Assembly (NCBI GenBank): GCA_023437715.1
Contig: JAEZFK010000072.1
Coordinates: forward strand, 32,760-96,759
Source: Bacillota bacterium
GTDB lineage: Bacteria > Bacillota > Clostridia > Lachnospirales > Lachnospiraceae
DNA: 64,000 bases
Direction: 5' to 3'
The position numbers and the translations under genes are program-made. Of this stretch, positions 1-9,321 are shown piece after piece (the stretch's first letter is position 1; every line of letters starts with the position of its first letter). The notes under the pieces were generated by a model that was not told the DNA's origin, searched no databases, and saw only the letters and a list, made by a program, of their open reading frames with translations.

Positions 1-721
1 GTTCGACCAGATGGTGGAAGAGGTGAACCAGCTGATCCGCTCCAACTACCTCAATGAGATTAAGAAAAAGGAGGCCCAGTTAAAAGCCCTGGAAAACCAG
101 ATCAACCCCCATTTTCTCTACAATACCTTAGAATCCATTAACTGGAGAGCCAAATACGTGGGAGCAAAGGACATTTCCTCCATGGCTGAGTCCCTTGGAA
201 CCATGCTCCGGATCACCCTGGATCAGAAAAGCAAGCAGGTTCCCCTGCGCCGGGAGCTGGAGCTGGTGCAGTGCTATATGACCATTCAGAAATACCGTTA
301 TGAGGACCGCCTGGAATATGAGGTTTCCGTGCCCGAACGGCTTTTGGACTGCTTTATTTTAAAGCTGACCCTTCAGCCTCTGGTGGAAAATGCCATCCGT
401 TACGGGCTGGAGGAAAATACCGAGGGCTGCCGCATCCAGATCCTGGCGGAATCCGACGACGTTTTCCTGTATGTTTATGTAAAAAATAACGGCTCCGTCT
501 TTAACGACCAGCTCCTTTTAAAGCTGAAATCCCATCAGATCAAGACTCACGGCTTTGGAATCGGCCTCTTAAACATTCAGGAACGGATGGAGCTGACCTA
601 TGGGGATGCAGACGGCCTGAACCTTTATAATGAAAATGAACAGGCTGTGGCAAAGCTCACCTTCCCTATGCCCCCTTCTTCTGAAGATTTCCGGAGCCTG
701 AAAGGAGAATTTAAATGCTGA
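1..721 (+). CDS. Sensor histidine kinase, C-terminal part (YesM/LytS type), 5' end outside window
   Basis: The frame is open from base 2, so the gene enters from the left edge and only about 239 residues are visible. The start shows the end of a HAMP-like linker (FDQMVEEVNQL) followed by a short coiled coil. The His_kinase block typical of YesM/LytS kinases follows, with the phosphoacceptor in NPHFLYNTLESINW. The ATP-binding N box is QPLVENAIRYG and the G box is GFGIGLLN. The stop overlaps the start of the next gene by 7 bp, so kinase and regulator are translationally coupled. Kinases of this class usually sense extracellular carbohydrates through an N-terminal dCache domain; that part is not visible, so the signal is unknown. 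Confidence 0.93.
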   Translation, partial: FDQMVEEVNQLIRSNYLNEIKKKEAQLKALENQINPHFLYNTLESINWRAKYVGAKDISSMAESLGTMLRITLDQKSKQVPLRRELELVQCYMTIQKYRYEDRLEYEVSVPERLLDCFILKLTLQPLVENAIRYGLEENTEGCRIQILAESDDVFLYVYVKNNGSVFNDQLLLKLKSHQIKTHGFGIGLLNIQERMELTYGDADGLNLYNENEQAVAKLTFPMPPSSEDFRSLKGEFKC

Positions 722-2241
722 AATTAATAATCGCTGATGATGAAAGAATGATCCGGGAATCCATATCCTCTCTCATCGACTGGAACAGCCTGGGCATTGA
801 GCTGATCGGCACCTGCAGCGATGGAATTGAAGCCTATAACATGATTCTGGACGAATGCCCGGATATAGTTCTGACCGACATCCGGATGCCGGGCATTTCC
901 GGCCTGGAGCTGGTGGAACGGATTTCTCAGACCGACATGGACACCCAGTTCATCATTCTTTCCGGGTTCGGGGAATTCGAATATGCGAAGCAGGCCATGA
1001 AGTACCGGGTCCACCATTATCTCGTAAAGCCCTGCAATGAGGAGCAGATCATAGAAAGCATGCAGGATGTGATTCGCGAATATTACCACCGCCGGGCCTT
1101 TCAGGGTCTTCAGGACCGGCAGAGGGCTCTTACAGATAACCTGCATTTCAGCGTGCTGGCAAATATCATCAATGAGAGAATCTATCTGCCCGAAGCTCCG
1201 GAACCGGCCTGGGATGCCTATTCCGGGTTTATGGACTTTTTCTATACCGGCTATGAGATGTGCTATCTTCATTTTCTGGAGGAGGAGGATCTGACCGATG
1301 TTTTAGAACAAATTTACAGCTACATGACGGAAAATGCTCCCGGAATCTGCATCTACTCCCTTTACGTGAGAAATACCCTGATCTTTTTCTTTGAAAGCCA
1401 TCAGGTTTCCTATGACAGGCTGGATGCCTTCATCAGGACGCTTTCACCGAAAGGCCGGACCGTGGCGCCAGATTACCGCAGGGCCTCCTTTCCCAACCTT
1501 TCCCGGCTGATTGAAACCCTTATCAGCAAAATTAAACGATATGGGATCATCTATCTTATAAACGGATTAAAGCCGGTTCCCATCTGCAATTACAAAAACC
1601 TGATATCAAAAATTGAGCAGCTCACCACCTCCCTTATGGAGCGGAAAGGAGCAGAGCGGCAGACAGGGCTGGAAGAGCTTAAAAGTATTTTAAATGACAT
1701 CAATAACCCGGAATTCCTAAAGCAGGCAGGCTCCCGCATGGTTATTAAATTTACCACGGACAGCAGCTACTATTCTTCCGTGGAGGTTACCGAATATCTC
1801 ATGGCCTTAAATCAGCAGACCAGCCTGGAGGACCTTCGGGTCATGCTCATGGAAAAGGTGAAAAGGCTTCTGGATGATTCCGCAGAAGCCCCCCAGCGCT
1901 ACAGTCCGTTTATTGAAAAGGTCATGCAGTATGTGGAAAATAATTTAAACGATCCCAACCTGACCCTGAAATGGATTGCGGAAAATTACCTGTTTATGAA
2001 TGTGGATTATGTCAGCGCCCGTTTTATCAAAGAAACCAGGCAGAAATTTTCCAACTATATTACCACCCTCCGCATCCAGAAAGCAAAACAGCTGCTGGCC
2101 GATGACCACGCGGAGCAGATCCAGTGGATCGCGGAACAAGTTGGCTGCGGCAATAATCCCCAGTATTTCAGCCAGATATTTAAGAAAAATACGGGAATGA
2201 CACCGAGCGCTTATGTAAAAATGATAAACGGGGGAGAGTAA
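715..2241 (+). CDS. Response regulator with AraC-type DNA-binding domain (YesN family)
   Basis: A 508-residue protein with an N-terminal receiver domain (phosphoacceptor in DIVLTDIRMPG, near residue 54). A middle region of about 270 residues is poorly conserved. Two AraC helix-turn-helix motifs lie in the last 100 residues (WIAENYLFMNVDYVSARFIKE and the GCGNNPQYFSQIFKK region). The ATG overlaps the upstream kinase gene. This pairing is the standard YesMN layout of Lachnospiraceae, which normally controls a nearby sugar ABC transporter; any target lies left of the window or is the oxidoreductase operon downstream, and the sequence does not decide between them. Confidence 0.93.
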   Translation: MLKLIIADDERMIRESISSLIDWNSLGIELIGTCSDGIEAYNMILDECPDIVLTDIRMPGISGLELVERISQTDMDTQFIILSGFGEFEYAKQAMKYRVHHYLVKPCNEEQIIESMQDVIREYYHRRAFQGLQDRQRALTDNLHFSVLANIINERIYLPEAPEPAWDAYSGFMDFFYTGYEMCYLHFLEEEDLTDVLEQIYSYMTENAPGICIYSLYVRNTLIFFFESHQVSYDRLDAFIRTLSPKGRTVAPDYRRASFPNLSRLIETLISKIKRYGIIYLINGLKPVPICNYKNLISKIEQLTTSLMERKGAERQTGLEELKSILNDINNPEFLKQAGSRMVIKFTTDSSYYSSVEVTEYLMALNQQTSLEDLRVMLMEKVKRLLDDSAEAPQRYSPFIEKVMQYVENNLNDPNLTLKWIAENYLFMNVDYVSARFIKETRQKFSNYITTLRIQKAKQLLADDHAEQIQWIAEQVGCGNNPQYFSQIFKKNTGMTPSAYVKMINGGE

Positions 2242-2257
2242 AAAACAGAAAAAAATA

Positions 2258-2293
2258 CGGCCGGGAAACTCCTTTCATGGAATTTCCCGGCCG
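2258..2293 (-). terminator. Rho-independent terminator after the sugar-oxidoreductase operon
   Basis: An 11-bp perfect stem (CGGCCGGGAAA / TTTCCCGGCCG) with a 14-nt loop. Reading the minus strand it is followed by a long T-rich run, so it mainly ends the leftward operon. It may also slow the rightward response-regulator transcript, since the two units converge here. Confidence 0.85.
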
Positions 2294-2322
2294 TTCCTGG
2301 TTTATGACAGAATTGTCCCTGT

Positions 2323-3171
2323 TTAAATCCGATCCAGTATTTTATGAAGCGCCTCATAAGCCATGGTAAATGCCTCTTCACCGCTCAGTTTTTTCTTCTC
2401 TCCTGCATTCTGTTCCAGAGCGCTGAATCCTGCGAAGTCGCTTAAATGGGGTTCCAGAGATAAAAATCCCTTATATCCACCATCCTTCAGCATTTTTAAA
2501 ATCTTTTCCACATTTCCGTCGCCCATGCCTGCCGGAACCACCCCTGCATCGGACCAGTTGGCATCCTTTACATGGATGTAGGTGATGTAAGGCTTTAACA
2601 TCTCATAGGCTTCCAGAGTGTCCTGCTTGCACTGTACGAAATTGGCAAAATCAAATACGGCCTTAAAATGATCCCCGTAAAATGCTTTCATGATTTCCAG
2701 ACACCGTTCTGCCACATCTCCGTAAATATCCTTTTCATTTTCGTGAAGAAGTGTCACCTGGTTCGCCTTTGCGTAGTCCGCAAGCTGTCCAAGCTGTTCC
2801 ATAACCTTTCCCCGGTAGGGCTCATAGCTTTCATCCTTGGGCATGAAAAAGCTGAACATACGGATGTAGGGAGTCTCCATCTCATGGGCGATCTCCACCG
2901 TATGCTTATAAAGCTCCATGTGAGACGCAAAGTCGTCGGTAATCTGTATCTTTCCGATGGGAGAGCCTACAGAGGACAAACGGATGCCGGACGCATCCAG
3001 CTGCCGCTTGATTTCCTTTACCTGATCCATAGGATATTCCACCAGGCCTTTTCCGTTTACGCCCCTCATTTCCACGTACTGCATATTCAGTTTCTTTAAT
3101 ACCTCAATCTGTTTTCCTAAATCCATATCGATTTCATCCGCAAAACCGGATAAATGTATTCCATCCCACAT
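2323..3171 (-). CDS. Sugar phosphate isomerase/epimerase-like TIM-barrel protein
   Basis: About 282 residues with the AP-endonuclease-family-2 TIM-barrel pattern: GFADEID near the start, an internal LHENEKDI strand, FDFANFVQC and a late YIHVKDA metal-site strand, then LEPHL. Family members (IolE/IolI, hydroxypyruvate isomerase-like) isomerise or epimerise sugars and inositols using a divalent metal. It is the last gene of a three-gene operon with two Gfo/Idh/MocA dehydrogenases, a combination usual for oxidation of unusual sugars or inositol derivatives. The ATG at 3171 is preferred because the AGGTG ribosome site is about 8 bases upstream; an ATG at 3177 sits too close to it. The exact substrate cannot be told. 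Confidence 0.88.
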   Translation of the reverse strand: MWDGIHLSGFADEIDMDLGKQIEVLKKLNMQYVEMRGVNGKGLVEYPMDQVKEIKRQLDASGIRLSSVGSPIGKIQITDDFASHMELYKHTVEIAHEMETPYIRMFSFFMPKDESYEPYRGKVMEQLGQLADYAKANQVTLLHENEKDIYGDVAERCLEIMKAFYGDHFKAVFDFANFVQCKQDTLEAYEMLKPYITYIHVKDANWSDAGVVPAGMGDGNVEKILKMLKDGGYKGFLSLEPHLSDFAGFSALEQNAGEKKKLSGEEAFTMAYEALHKILDRI

Positions 3172-3197
3172 TGTCATATCACCTTTCCTTTCTCTTT

Positions 3198-4352
3198 CTA
3201 ATAGCTTCCTTCCGTATTAAATACTACTCCTGTGCCCTCTTTTTTCCGTGAAGCCGCACGGCGCTTATTCAGCTCGGAAAGGAACAGCTCTTCATCAAAG
3301 GGAAGCTCAATTTCTTTCTTTAACCAGCTGGACAAGTGCATGGCATTGGACAGCGTAAGCCCGTGAATTCCTTCCTCGCCGTCTGCAACCAGAGGAGTTC
3401 CCCGGAGAATCTTTCCGGCAAAGGCTTTCATAACGCCCACATGCTGTTCGTTCATTCCATCGGTTTCCACTTCCGTTACCGTGCATTCCGGCGTGTCAAA
3501 TCCGCCCTTTGCAGTTTTGCAGAAGGTGCGCTCATTGACGGCCAGCTTATGAAGCGTCAGCTTATCATTTTCACAGACCAGCTTACCCATTTCCAGAGTT
3601 ACTTCAAACCGGTTGGTTCCGGGTGCATCTGCTGTGGTGGTGACAAAGACTCCTGTTGCCCCGTTTGGATATTCCAGATAAGCAGTCACATCGTCTTCTA
3701 CCTCAATATCATGCCATTTTCCATTGTGGCAGAAAGCCTGTACCTTGCTTGGCATTCCGCAGATCCACTGGATCAGGTCCATATTGTGGGGGCACTGGTT
3801 TAAAAGCACGCCGCCGCCTTCTCCATCCCAGGTAGCTCTCCAGCTTCCGGAATCGTAATAAGCCTGGGTGCGGTACCAGTCGGTGACGATCCAGTTGACC
3901 CTTTTAATAGCGCCCAGCTCCCCGCCGGTCACAAGCTCATGCATTTTCCGGTAAATGCAGTTGGTCCTCTGGTTAAACATCATGGCGAAAACGCAGCCGC
4001 TCTTCTTGGCCGCCTCGTTCATTTCCCTGACCTGCTTTGTATAAACGCCTGCAGGCTTTTCGCAAAGAACGTGAAGCCCGTGAGCCATGGCGTCCATAGA
4101 CAGCTCCGGATGCTGATAATGAGGCACCGCAACCAGAACCGCATCGCATAAGCCGGAGGCGATTAAGTCTTTTCCTTCTTCAAGAATTACCACACTTTCC
4201 GGCAGATTCTCCCGTGCCCAGTCTCTCCGGCGCTCCTGACGGTCTGCGACCACGGTCAGTTCCAGCTCCGGCACCTTGTTTTCTATAATGCTCTTACAGT
4301 GGTTGCTTCCCATGTTTCCAATTCCAATAATACCAAGTCTTACCTTATCCAT
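3198..4352 (-). CDS. Gfo/Idh/MocA family NAD(P)-dependent oxidoreductase
   Basis: A 384-residue protein with an N-terminal Rossmann fold (GIIGIGNMGSNH), the family motif CEKPAGVYTKQ at about residue 98, and a C-terminal alpha/beta substrate domain containing GGVLLNQCPHNMDL, the usual metal- or substrate-proximal helix. It probably oxidises a sugar or cyclitol with NAD(P)+. It begins 2 bp after the stop of the upstream paralogue, with GAGGGGAG as ribosome site inside that gene's end, so the pair is co-translated. The C-terminal tail past residue 365 is basic and serine-rich. Substrate unknown. Confidence 0.92.
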   Translation of the reverse strand: MDKVRLGIIGIGNMGSNHCKSIIENKVPELELTVVADRQERRRDWARENLPESVVILEEGKDLIASGLCDAVLVAVPHYQHPELSMDAMAHGLHVLCEKPAGVYTKQVREMNEAAKKSGCVFAMMFNQRTNCIYRKMHELVTGGELGAIKRVNWIVTDWYRTQAYYDSGSWRATWDGEGGGVLLNQCPHNMDLIQWICGMPSKVQAFCHNGKWHDIEVEDDVTAYLEYPNGATGVFVTTTADAPGTNRFEVTLEMGKLVCENDKLTLHKLAVNERTFCKTAKGGFDTPECTVTEVETDGMNEQHVGVMKAFAGKILRGTPLVADGEEGIHGLTLSNAMHLSSWLKKEIELPFDEELFLSELNKRRAASRKKEGTGVVFNTEGSY

Positions 4353-4354
4353 GT

Positions 4355-5374
4355 TTATCTCCCCTCATTTCTTGCAGATTCATAAATATCCATTACTGTG
4401 TTAAATGTATTTTCTGTGGAAGCCAGATCATTGGCATATGCCTTTCCTGATTCCAGACAGTCATAAAAATCCCGGATACAGGCCTCGTGGCCCATGCCCC
4501 AATAGGCCTTTCCCAGGGCTGCTGCCTTTGGCGCCTGCCAGTATACCGGTTCTTTCTCCGCCTCCGTCTGATACCAGACAGTCGTCCCTTCCAGACGTGC
4601 GAAGCCCTTTTCACAGGCCAGCTCTAAAAATACAGGAGCGTCTGCGGCGTAAGCGGTTGTTGCATAAAAGCTTGCGCTCACCGGAGACTCACCTTCTGAA
4701 AAGACCATATAGGCTTCCAGGGTGTCCTCCACTTCCATGATCCCTCTTAAGTGGTGGTTGCACATGGAGGCTTCCGTCCTTATGGGTTTTCCCATCCAGT
4801 TGAGCAGCAGATCCAGGGTGTGAATGGACTGGTTGATCAGAGCTCCGCCGCCTTCCGTTTCCAGCTTGCCTCTCCAGCCGCTTTCCGTATAATAGGGTGC
4901 ATCCCTGTGCCAGGTCACAAAGGCCCTGCCGCCTAATATTCTGCCCAGATTCCCCTCTTTTAAAAGCGCGCTTATCTTTTCTGTTGTTTCATTATAACGG
5001 TTCTGGAAACAGATGCCCAGACGGACTCCGGATTCTTCTGCCGCTGCTTTCAGCTCTTCAAACTGGGCTCTGCTGATAGCCGGCGGCTTTTCCATGAACA
5101 CGTGAATCCCTTTTTTTAATGCAGCCACAGCCATAGGCACGTGACAGCCATGGGGAGTGCAGATGTGGAGCACGTCCAGTTTTTCCTTTTCAAGCATTTC
5201 CTCCAGGGATTCGTAAACCGCTCCGTTTCCTCCCGTATAATGGGAGGAATATTCCTCCGCCCGTTCCCGGCGGATGTCTGCCAGAGCACAAAGCTCAACC
5301 CCTTTTATTTCCTTCAGAACCGTGGCGTGGACGTTCCCTATGTTTCCGCAGCCAATTACCCCAACCTGAATCAT
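4355..5374 (-). CDS. Gfo/Idh/MocA family NAD(P)-dependent oxidoreductase
   Basis: A 339-residue dehydrogenase and first gene of the operon. The Rossmann motif GVIGCGNIGNVH opens the protein. FMEKPPAIS is the family EKP motif, and GGALINQSIHTLDLLL is the substrate-domain helix. It is a distant paralogue of the next gene; two different Gfo/Idh/MocA enzymes plus an isomerase in one operon suggest a keto-sugar route in which one enzyme oxidises and the other reduces (inference). Transcription probably starts in the 120-bp gap shared with the divergent AraC regulator. Confidence 0.92.
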   Translation of the reverse strand: MIQVGVIGCGNIGNVHATVLKEIKGVELCALADIRRERAEEYSSHYTGGNGAVYESLEEMLEKEKLDVLHICTPHGCHVPMAVAALKKGIHVFMEKPPAISRAQFEELKAAAEESGVRLGICFQNRYNETTEKISALLKEGNLGRILGGRAFVTWHRDAPYYTESGWRGKLETEGGGALINQSIHTLDLLLNWMGKPIRTEASMCNHHLRGIMEVEDTLEAYMVFSEGESPVSASFYATTAYAADAPVFLELACEKGFARLEGTTVWYQTEAEKEPVYWQAPKAAALGKAYWGMGHEACIRDFYDCLESGKAYANDLASTENTFNTVMDIYESARNEGR

Positions 5375-5448
5375 GGTACCCCTCTTTTCTTTTTTGTGTT
5401 TCTGTGATAGATTAATTATATACTGTTTTTAACGCAGTTTGTTTGCGT

Positions 5449-5479
5449 AGATTGACTAGAAACATGCACAGATTGTCTA
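5449..5479. promoter_or_regulatory. Candidate AraC operator: direct repeats spaced 21 bp
   Basis: AGATTGACTA (5449-5458) and AGATTGTCTA (5470-5479) are near-identical direct repeats whose starts are 21 bp apart, two helical turns. AraC-family dimers typically bind such direct repeats. They lie in the divergent promoter region just upstream of the araC-type gene and the oxidoreductase operon. Function is inferred. Confidence 0.5.
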
Positions 5480-5494
5480 TTTCAGGAGGCCTTT

Positions 5495-6340
5495 ATGAAA
5501 AAGGAGAGCAAGTACGATTACAGCGAATTTACGGAGCCTTTCAGCTGTGACTTTTCCACCAGCCAAATGGCGGGAAATGTGGATTTCCACATGCACAACA
5601 GTCACGAGATTTATCTGCTTTTAGACGGCCACGTTCAGTATTTTGTGGAAAACGTCTGCTATCCTTTACAGCCCGGCAGCCTGATCCTGTTTTCCAACCG
5701 GGAAATTCACAAGGCAATCAACGCCACAAATGAGGCCTTTACGCGGCTGGTCATCCACGTAAATCCTGCCTTTATCCGGCCTTACTGCACCCCCAACACC
5801 AACCTGTTAGACTGCTTTCACCGGGAACCGGCTATGGGAAATCTTGTGCAGCTTTCGAAAGAAGAATATAAGGAGCTGGTGGACCTTGCCCATACCCTGA
5901 AAAAGGCAATAAAAAACCGCTGCGCTTACGGCAGCGATTTGACGGCAGTCACCATATTGATTCAGATTTTAATACTCATCAACCGGAGCTGGCAGAAAAC
6001 AAGCGCCTCCCGGACAGCTCCCAGGCCCCACAGGGCCCAGGCCATTATGAGCTATATTGATGAAAATTTAACGTCCCCCATTACCCTGGACTCCATTTCC
6101 CAGGCTCTTGCTCTGGACAAGTATTATTTAAGCCATTTGTTTAAATCGGAAACAGAAAGCAGTATCTTTCAGTATATCGTGGTAAAGCGGGTGTCTCTGG
6201 CAAAAGAGCTGCTGACTCAGGGACATACGGTTTCAGAGGCCTGCCATTTGTCAGGGTTTAATGATTACTCTAATTTTATACGGACATTCCGGCAGATTAC
6301 GGGGAATACGCCGGGACAGTTTAAGAGGCTGAGCCGGTAA
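5495..6340 (+). CDS. AraC family transcriptional regulator with cupin sensor domain
   Basis: A 281-residue protein. The N-terminal 90 residues show the cupin pattern (VDFHMHNSHEIYLLLDG, then LQPGSLILFSNREIHKA). The C-terminal 100 residues hold two AraC helix-turn-helix motifs (ALDKYYLSHLFKSE and LSGFNDYSNFIRTFRQ). A good ribosome site (CAGGAGG) precedes the ATG. It is divergent from the isomerase/dehydrogenase operon and most likely controls it in response to a sugar bound in the cupin; the direct repeats at 5449-5479 are plausible sites. Confidence 0.92.
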   Translation: MKKESKYDYSEFTEPFSCDFSTSQMAGNVDFHMHNSHEIYLLLDGHVQYFVENVCYPLQPGSLILFSNREIHKAINATNEAFTRLVIHVNPAFIRPYCTPNTNLLDCFHREPAMGNLVQLSKEEYKELVDLAHTLKKAIKNRCAYGSDLTAVTILIQILILINRSWQKTSASRTAPRPHRAQAIMSYIDENLTSPITLDSISQALALDKYYLSHLFKSETESSIFQYIVVKRVSLAKELLTQGHTVSEACHLSGFNDYSNFIRTFRQITGNTPGQFKRLSR

Positions 6341-6362
6341 GGAGGATAACCGGAACTTTCCC

Positions 6363-7130
6363 CTACCGGGATTTATAAGCAGGGTCTGCCGGATATCCGC
6401 CCCGGATCTTCTGCATCCCCCGCTGAAGAGCATCCTTTGACTGCTTCCAGTCCGCATCCTTATTTAAATAGTCAAATTTTTCAATGAACCAGTCAATATC
6501 GCCGGAAACCCGCTCCAGATTCTGTTCCATGATGTTAAACAGAAAAGGATAGAATTCTTTCCGTTCTCCGTCGCTCAAATACCGGTCTGCCCCGCTGCAC
6601 AGGTCACCGAAATGATGAAGGCAGAAGCCTTTACCGGTTTCAACCTTATGTCGAAAGGTCTCATCCTTTTTGTAAAGATGAAAAAAGGTGGCCACATAGC
6701 GCTGAAAGCTTTCCGAAAACCGGTCGCAGATATAACAGGTTTTCTCCTTTTCAGCCACCCAGGCGCTGATGGAGTTGGAGTTCTCTCCTTTTCCTGCCTT
6801 TCCTGTAATCCGGTCTTTTAAGGAGGTTTTTCCCGGAGAGAAATTCTTGAATTCCTCCCGCATTTCATTGATCAGCTTTTTATAATAGGTTTTCAGTATC
6901 CAGCCATTTCCCAGGGCATTGCCGTAGTCCAGCATTTTCTTCTGGTGCATCCGGCAGAAGCCTGCCTTATCCGTGGCGTCCCGGGTGTCACTTTCCATAT
7001 AGGAGGCGCAGGAACCCAGCACAAAGTCCATAAGCTCCTGCTCCGCTTTTCTTTCCAGGAAGCAAAAGGGGCATTCGTCCGCCTCGTCTACGGCGTCATT
7101 TAGCGGTATCTCGTATAATTTTTCTTTCAT
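6363..7130 (-). CDS. DUF6062-like cysteine-containing protein
   Basis: A 255-residue soluble protein without signal peptide or membrane segment. It has regularly placed Cys/His pairs: CPFCFLERKAEQEL near residue 21, GFCRMHQKKMLDYGNALG near 57, CYICDRF near 135 and FCLHHFGDLC near 168. The pattern suggests metal or Fe-S/zinc binding and resembles the DUF6062 family of clostridial proteins; the function is unknown. It starts 8 bp after the response-regulator gene and is co-transcribed with that two-component system, so it may be an output or accessory of it. Family name from memory of the motif pattern. Confidence 0.75.
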   Translation of the reverse strand: MKEKLYEIPLNDAVDEADECPFCFLERKAEQELMDFVLGSCASYMESDTRDATDKAGFCRMHQKKMLDYGNALGNGWILKTYYKKLINEMREEFKNFSPGKTSLKDRITGKAGKGENSNSISAWVAEKEKTCYICDRFSESFQRYVATFFHLYKKDETFRHKVETGKGFCLHHFGDLCSGADRYLSDGERKEFYPFLFNIMEQNLERVSGDIDWFIEKFDYLNKDADWKQSKDALQRGMQKIRGGYPADPAYKSR

Positions 7131-7138
7131 GGCTTTTC

Positions 7139-7828
7139 TTACACCTTAAACCGGTACCCCACGCCCCATATGGTCTCAATATACTGAGGCTTCGCCGTGT
7201 TGAACTCGATTTTCTCCCTGATCTTCTTAATATGAACCGTGACCGTGGCAATATCGCCGATGGATTCCATATCCCATATTTTATTGAACAGCTCTTCTTT
7301 CGTAAAGACATGGTTGGGATTCTGAGCCAGAAAGGTCAAAAGGTCAAACTCCTTGGTGGTGAAGTTCTTCTCTTCCCCGCTGACCCACACCCGTCTTGCG
7401 GTCTTGTCGATCTTAAGACCCCGGATCTCAATAATTTCATTATCCGGCACGCCGCTTCCGATCAGCCTTTCGTACCGGGCCAGATGGGCTTTTACCCGGG
7501 CCACCATTTCACTGGGGCTGAAAGGCTTTGTCATATAATCATCGGCCCCCAGACCTAAGCCCCGGATCTTATCAATGTCCTCCTTTTTGGCGGAAACCAT
7601 GATGATGGGGGTATTCTTTACCTCCCGGACCTTCCGGCATATCTCAAAGCCGTCTATTCCCGGAAGCATTAAGTCCAGGATGACCAGGTCAAAGTCTTCA
7701 TAAAGAGCCTTGGAAAGCCCTGACTCCCCGTTATTTTCAATTTCAACCTCAAATCCGCTGAGCTCTAAATAATCCTTTTCCAGCTCTGCGATGCTCACTT
7801 CATCCTCCACGATCAATATTCTGCTCAT
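7139..7828 (-). CDS. OmpR-family response regulator
   Basis: 229 residues. Receiver domain with phosphoacceptor in LVILDLMLPGIDG and the conserved lysine in YMTKPFSPSE. Winged-helix effector domain at the C-terminus (TTKEFDLLTFLAQNP, VTVHIKKIREKIE, IWGVGYRFKV). The ATG at 7828 overlaps the kinase stop (ATGA) and has a GGAGG site within the kinase gene. A longer reading frame upstream exists but would begin inside the kinase and lacks receiver homology. Partner of the adjacent kinase. Confidence 0.95.
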   Translation of the reverse strand: MSRILIVEDEVSIAELEKDYLELSGFEVEIENNGESGLSKALYEDFDLVILDLMLPGIDGFEICRKVREVKNTPIIMVSAKKEDIDKIRGLGLGADDYMTKPFSPSEMVARVKAHLARYERLIGSGVPDNEIIEIRGLKIDKTARRVWVSGEEKNFTTKEFDLLTFLAQNPNHVFTKEELFNKIWDMESIGDIATVTVHIKKIREKIEFNTAKPQYIETIWGVGYRFKV

Positions 7829-9321
7829 TCCTGTATGACCTCCTGGTATTTTCTCAAAACGAAATGGATCTCCGTGCCGATGCCTTCCTTGCTGGTAGCC
7901 CAAATCCGGCCTCCGTGATCCTCAATGATCTTTTTCACGATGGACAAGCCGATCCCGCTTCCTCCCTGGGAAGAATTTCTGGAAGAATCGGTGCGGTAGA
8001 ACCGGTCAAAGATGTTGGGCAGATCCTTTGCAGGAATCCCTTTCCCGTTATCCTCAATTTCCACCTGGATGAAATCTCCCACATCCTTGATGCGGATGTT
8101 GATGATCCCGCTCTTCTTATCCATATATTTTACAGAATTGCTGATAATATTATTGATGACCCGGCGCATCTGCTCCGCGTCGGCGATCACCACCACGTCC
8201 TCGTCCACGTAGTTAAAATACCCCAGCTCAATATTCCGAGCCTCCATCTCAAGCCCTACTTCGTCAATACAATCCCTGAAATAACCTGCCACATTGATCT
8301 TGGAAAAGGTATAAGGGATCTTGTTGGTATCGATCTTTGAATAAAAGGTCAGCTCGTCAATCAGCTTATCCATATCATTGGCCTTATTGTAAATGGTCCG
8401 GATATAGCGGTCCAGCTTCTCCGGGGAAGAAGCCACCCCATCCATGATCCCTTCCACATAGCCCTTGATGGCCGTGATGGGAGTTTTTAAATCATGGGAA
8501 ATGTTGCTGATCAGTTCCTTATTCTCCTTGTCATACTGGACTTTTTCCTCTGCGGATTCCTTTAATCGGATTCTCATTTCTTCAAAATCCAGGCAAAGCT
8601 GTCCTACCTCGTCATCGCTCTCCACTTCGAGAGAAAAATCCAGATTCCCGTCCCGGATCTTCTTGGTTGCCACCTGAAGCCGCCCTAAGGGGCTTACTAC
8701 GGAGCGGTACACCCACATCATGAGAATGGCATCCGTAAATACCATAATCAGGATGATGGCCATAAGCATTTCCGACATCATGGCCTTAATCTCAGGAAGA
8801 AGTCCGTCCACATTGGAAACGATGAACACACTGCCCTTTTCTCCGTCCGGGTAAAGGAAGTCCATCTGCTTCACCAGATGCTGGGTTTCCCCGTCCAGAT
8901 AAATGGCGCCGTCAATTCCGCTGTCCCCATCCTCATATTTGGGAAGCTGGTCGTAAAGGCCCTGGGTAACATGGCTGTTTCCGTCAAAAACCAGGGTATC
9001 TTCCTTTCGGACGATGATATAGGCATATTTCGATGCCAGGCTTCCGTTAAGCTTTTCCAGATACTGGGTATCGTTAAACTGACCGGGGTCGCTTTCCAGG
9101 AGGCTGCTGATTTCTTTCTGGGTTTCCTGGGTCAGGCGGTTGAAAATCTGAAGAGAATTGCTTGACAAAAGATCGATCTGCTCTGTTAAATTATAATTTT
9201 TCCGGAATGCCTTCATCTGGTAATTGCTGAGTCCGGCGACAACCGCAAACATCAGGGTCAGGGGAATCACCGTTATAATTACAAAGGCGACAACCAGACG
9301 GGTTCTCAATTTTAATTTCAC
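7825..9321 (-). CDS. Membrane sensor histidine kinase with HAMP domain
   Basis: A 498-residue kinase with a transmembrane segment at about residues 8-30, an extracellular sensing region of about 150 residues, and a second transmembrane segment near 185-207. A HAMP domain follows, then the HisKA dimerisation helix with ELISNISHDLKTPITAIKGY (phosphoacceptor His). The HATPase domain contains NNIISNSVKYM, DNGKGIP and GGSGIGLSIVKKI. First gene of a kinase/regulator/DUF6062-like operon. The signal is unknown. Confidence 0.95.
   Translation of the reverse strand: MKLKLRTRLVVAFVIITVIPLTLMFAVVAGLSNYQMKAFRKNYNLTEQIDLLSSNSLQIFNRLTQETQKEISSLLESDPGQFNDTQYLEKLNGSLASKYAYIIVRKEDTLVFDGNSHVTQGLYDQLPKYEDGDSGIDGAIYLDGETQHLVKQMDFLYPDGEKGSVFIVSNVDGLLPEIKAMMSEMLMAIILIMVFTDAILMMWVYRSVVSPLGRLQVATKKIRDGNLDFSLEVESDDEVGQLCLDFEEMRIRLKESAEEKVQYDKENKELISNISHDLKTPITAIKGYVEGIMDGVASSPEKLDRYIRTIYNKANDMDKLIDELTFYSKIDTNKIPYTFSKINVAGYFRDCIDEVGLEMEARNIELGYFNYVDEDVVVIADAEQMRRVINNIISNSVKYMDKKSGIINIRIKDVGDFIQVEIEDNGKGIPAKDLPNIFDRFYRTDSSRNSSQGGSGIGLSIVKKIIEDHGGRIWATSKEGIGTEIHFVLRKYQEVIQE

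Noticed and set aside
724..1272. 182-codon minus-strand frame inside the response regulator gene
   Set aside because: It lies opposite the receiver domain and its translation is a mirror of that gene's codon pattern.
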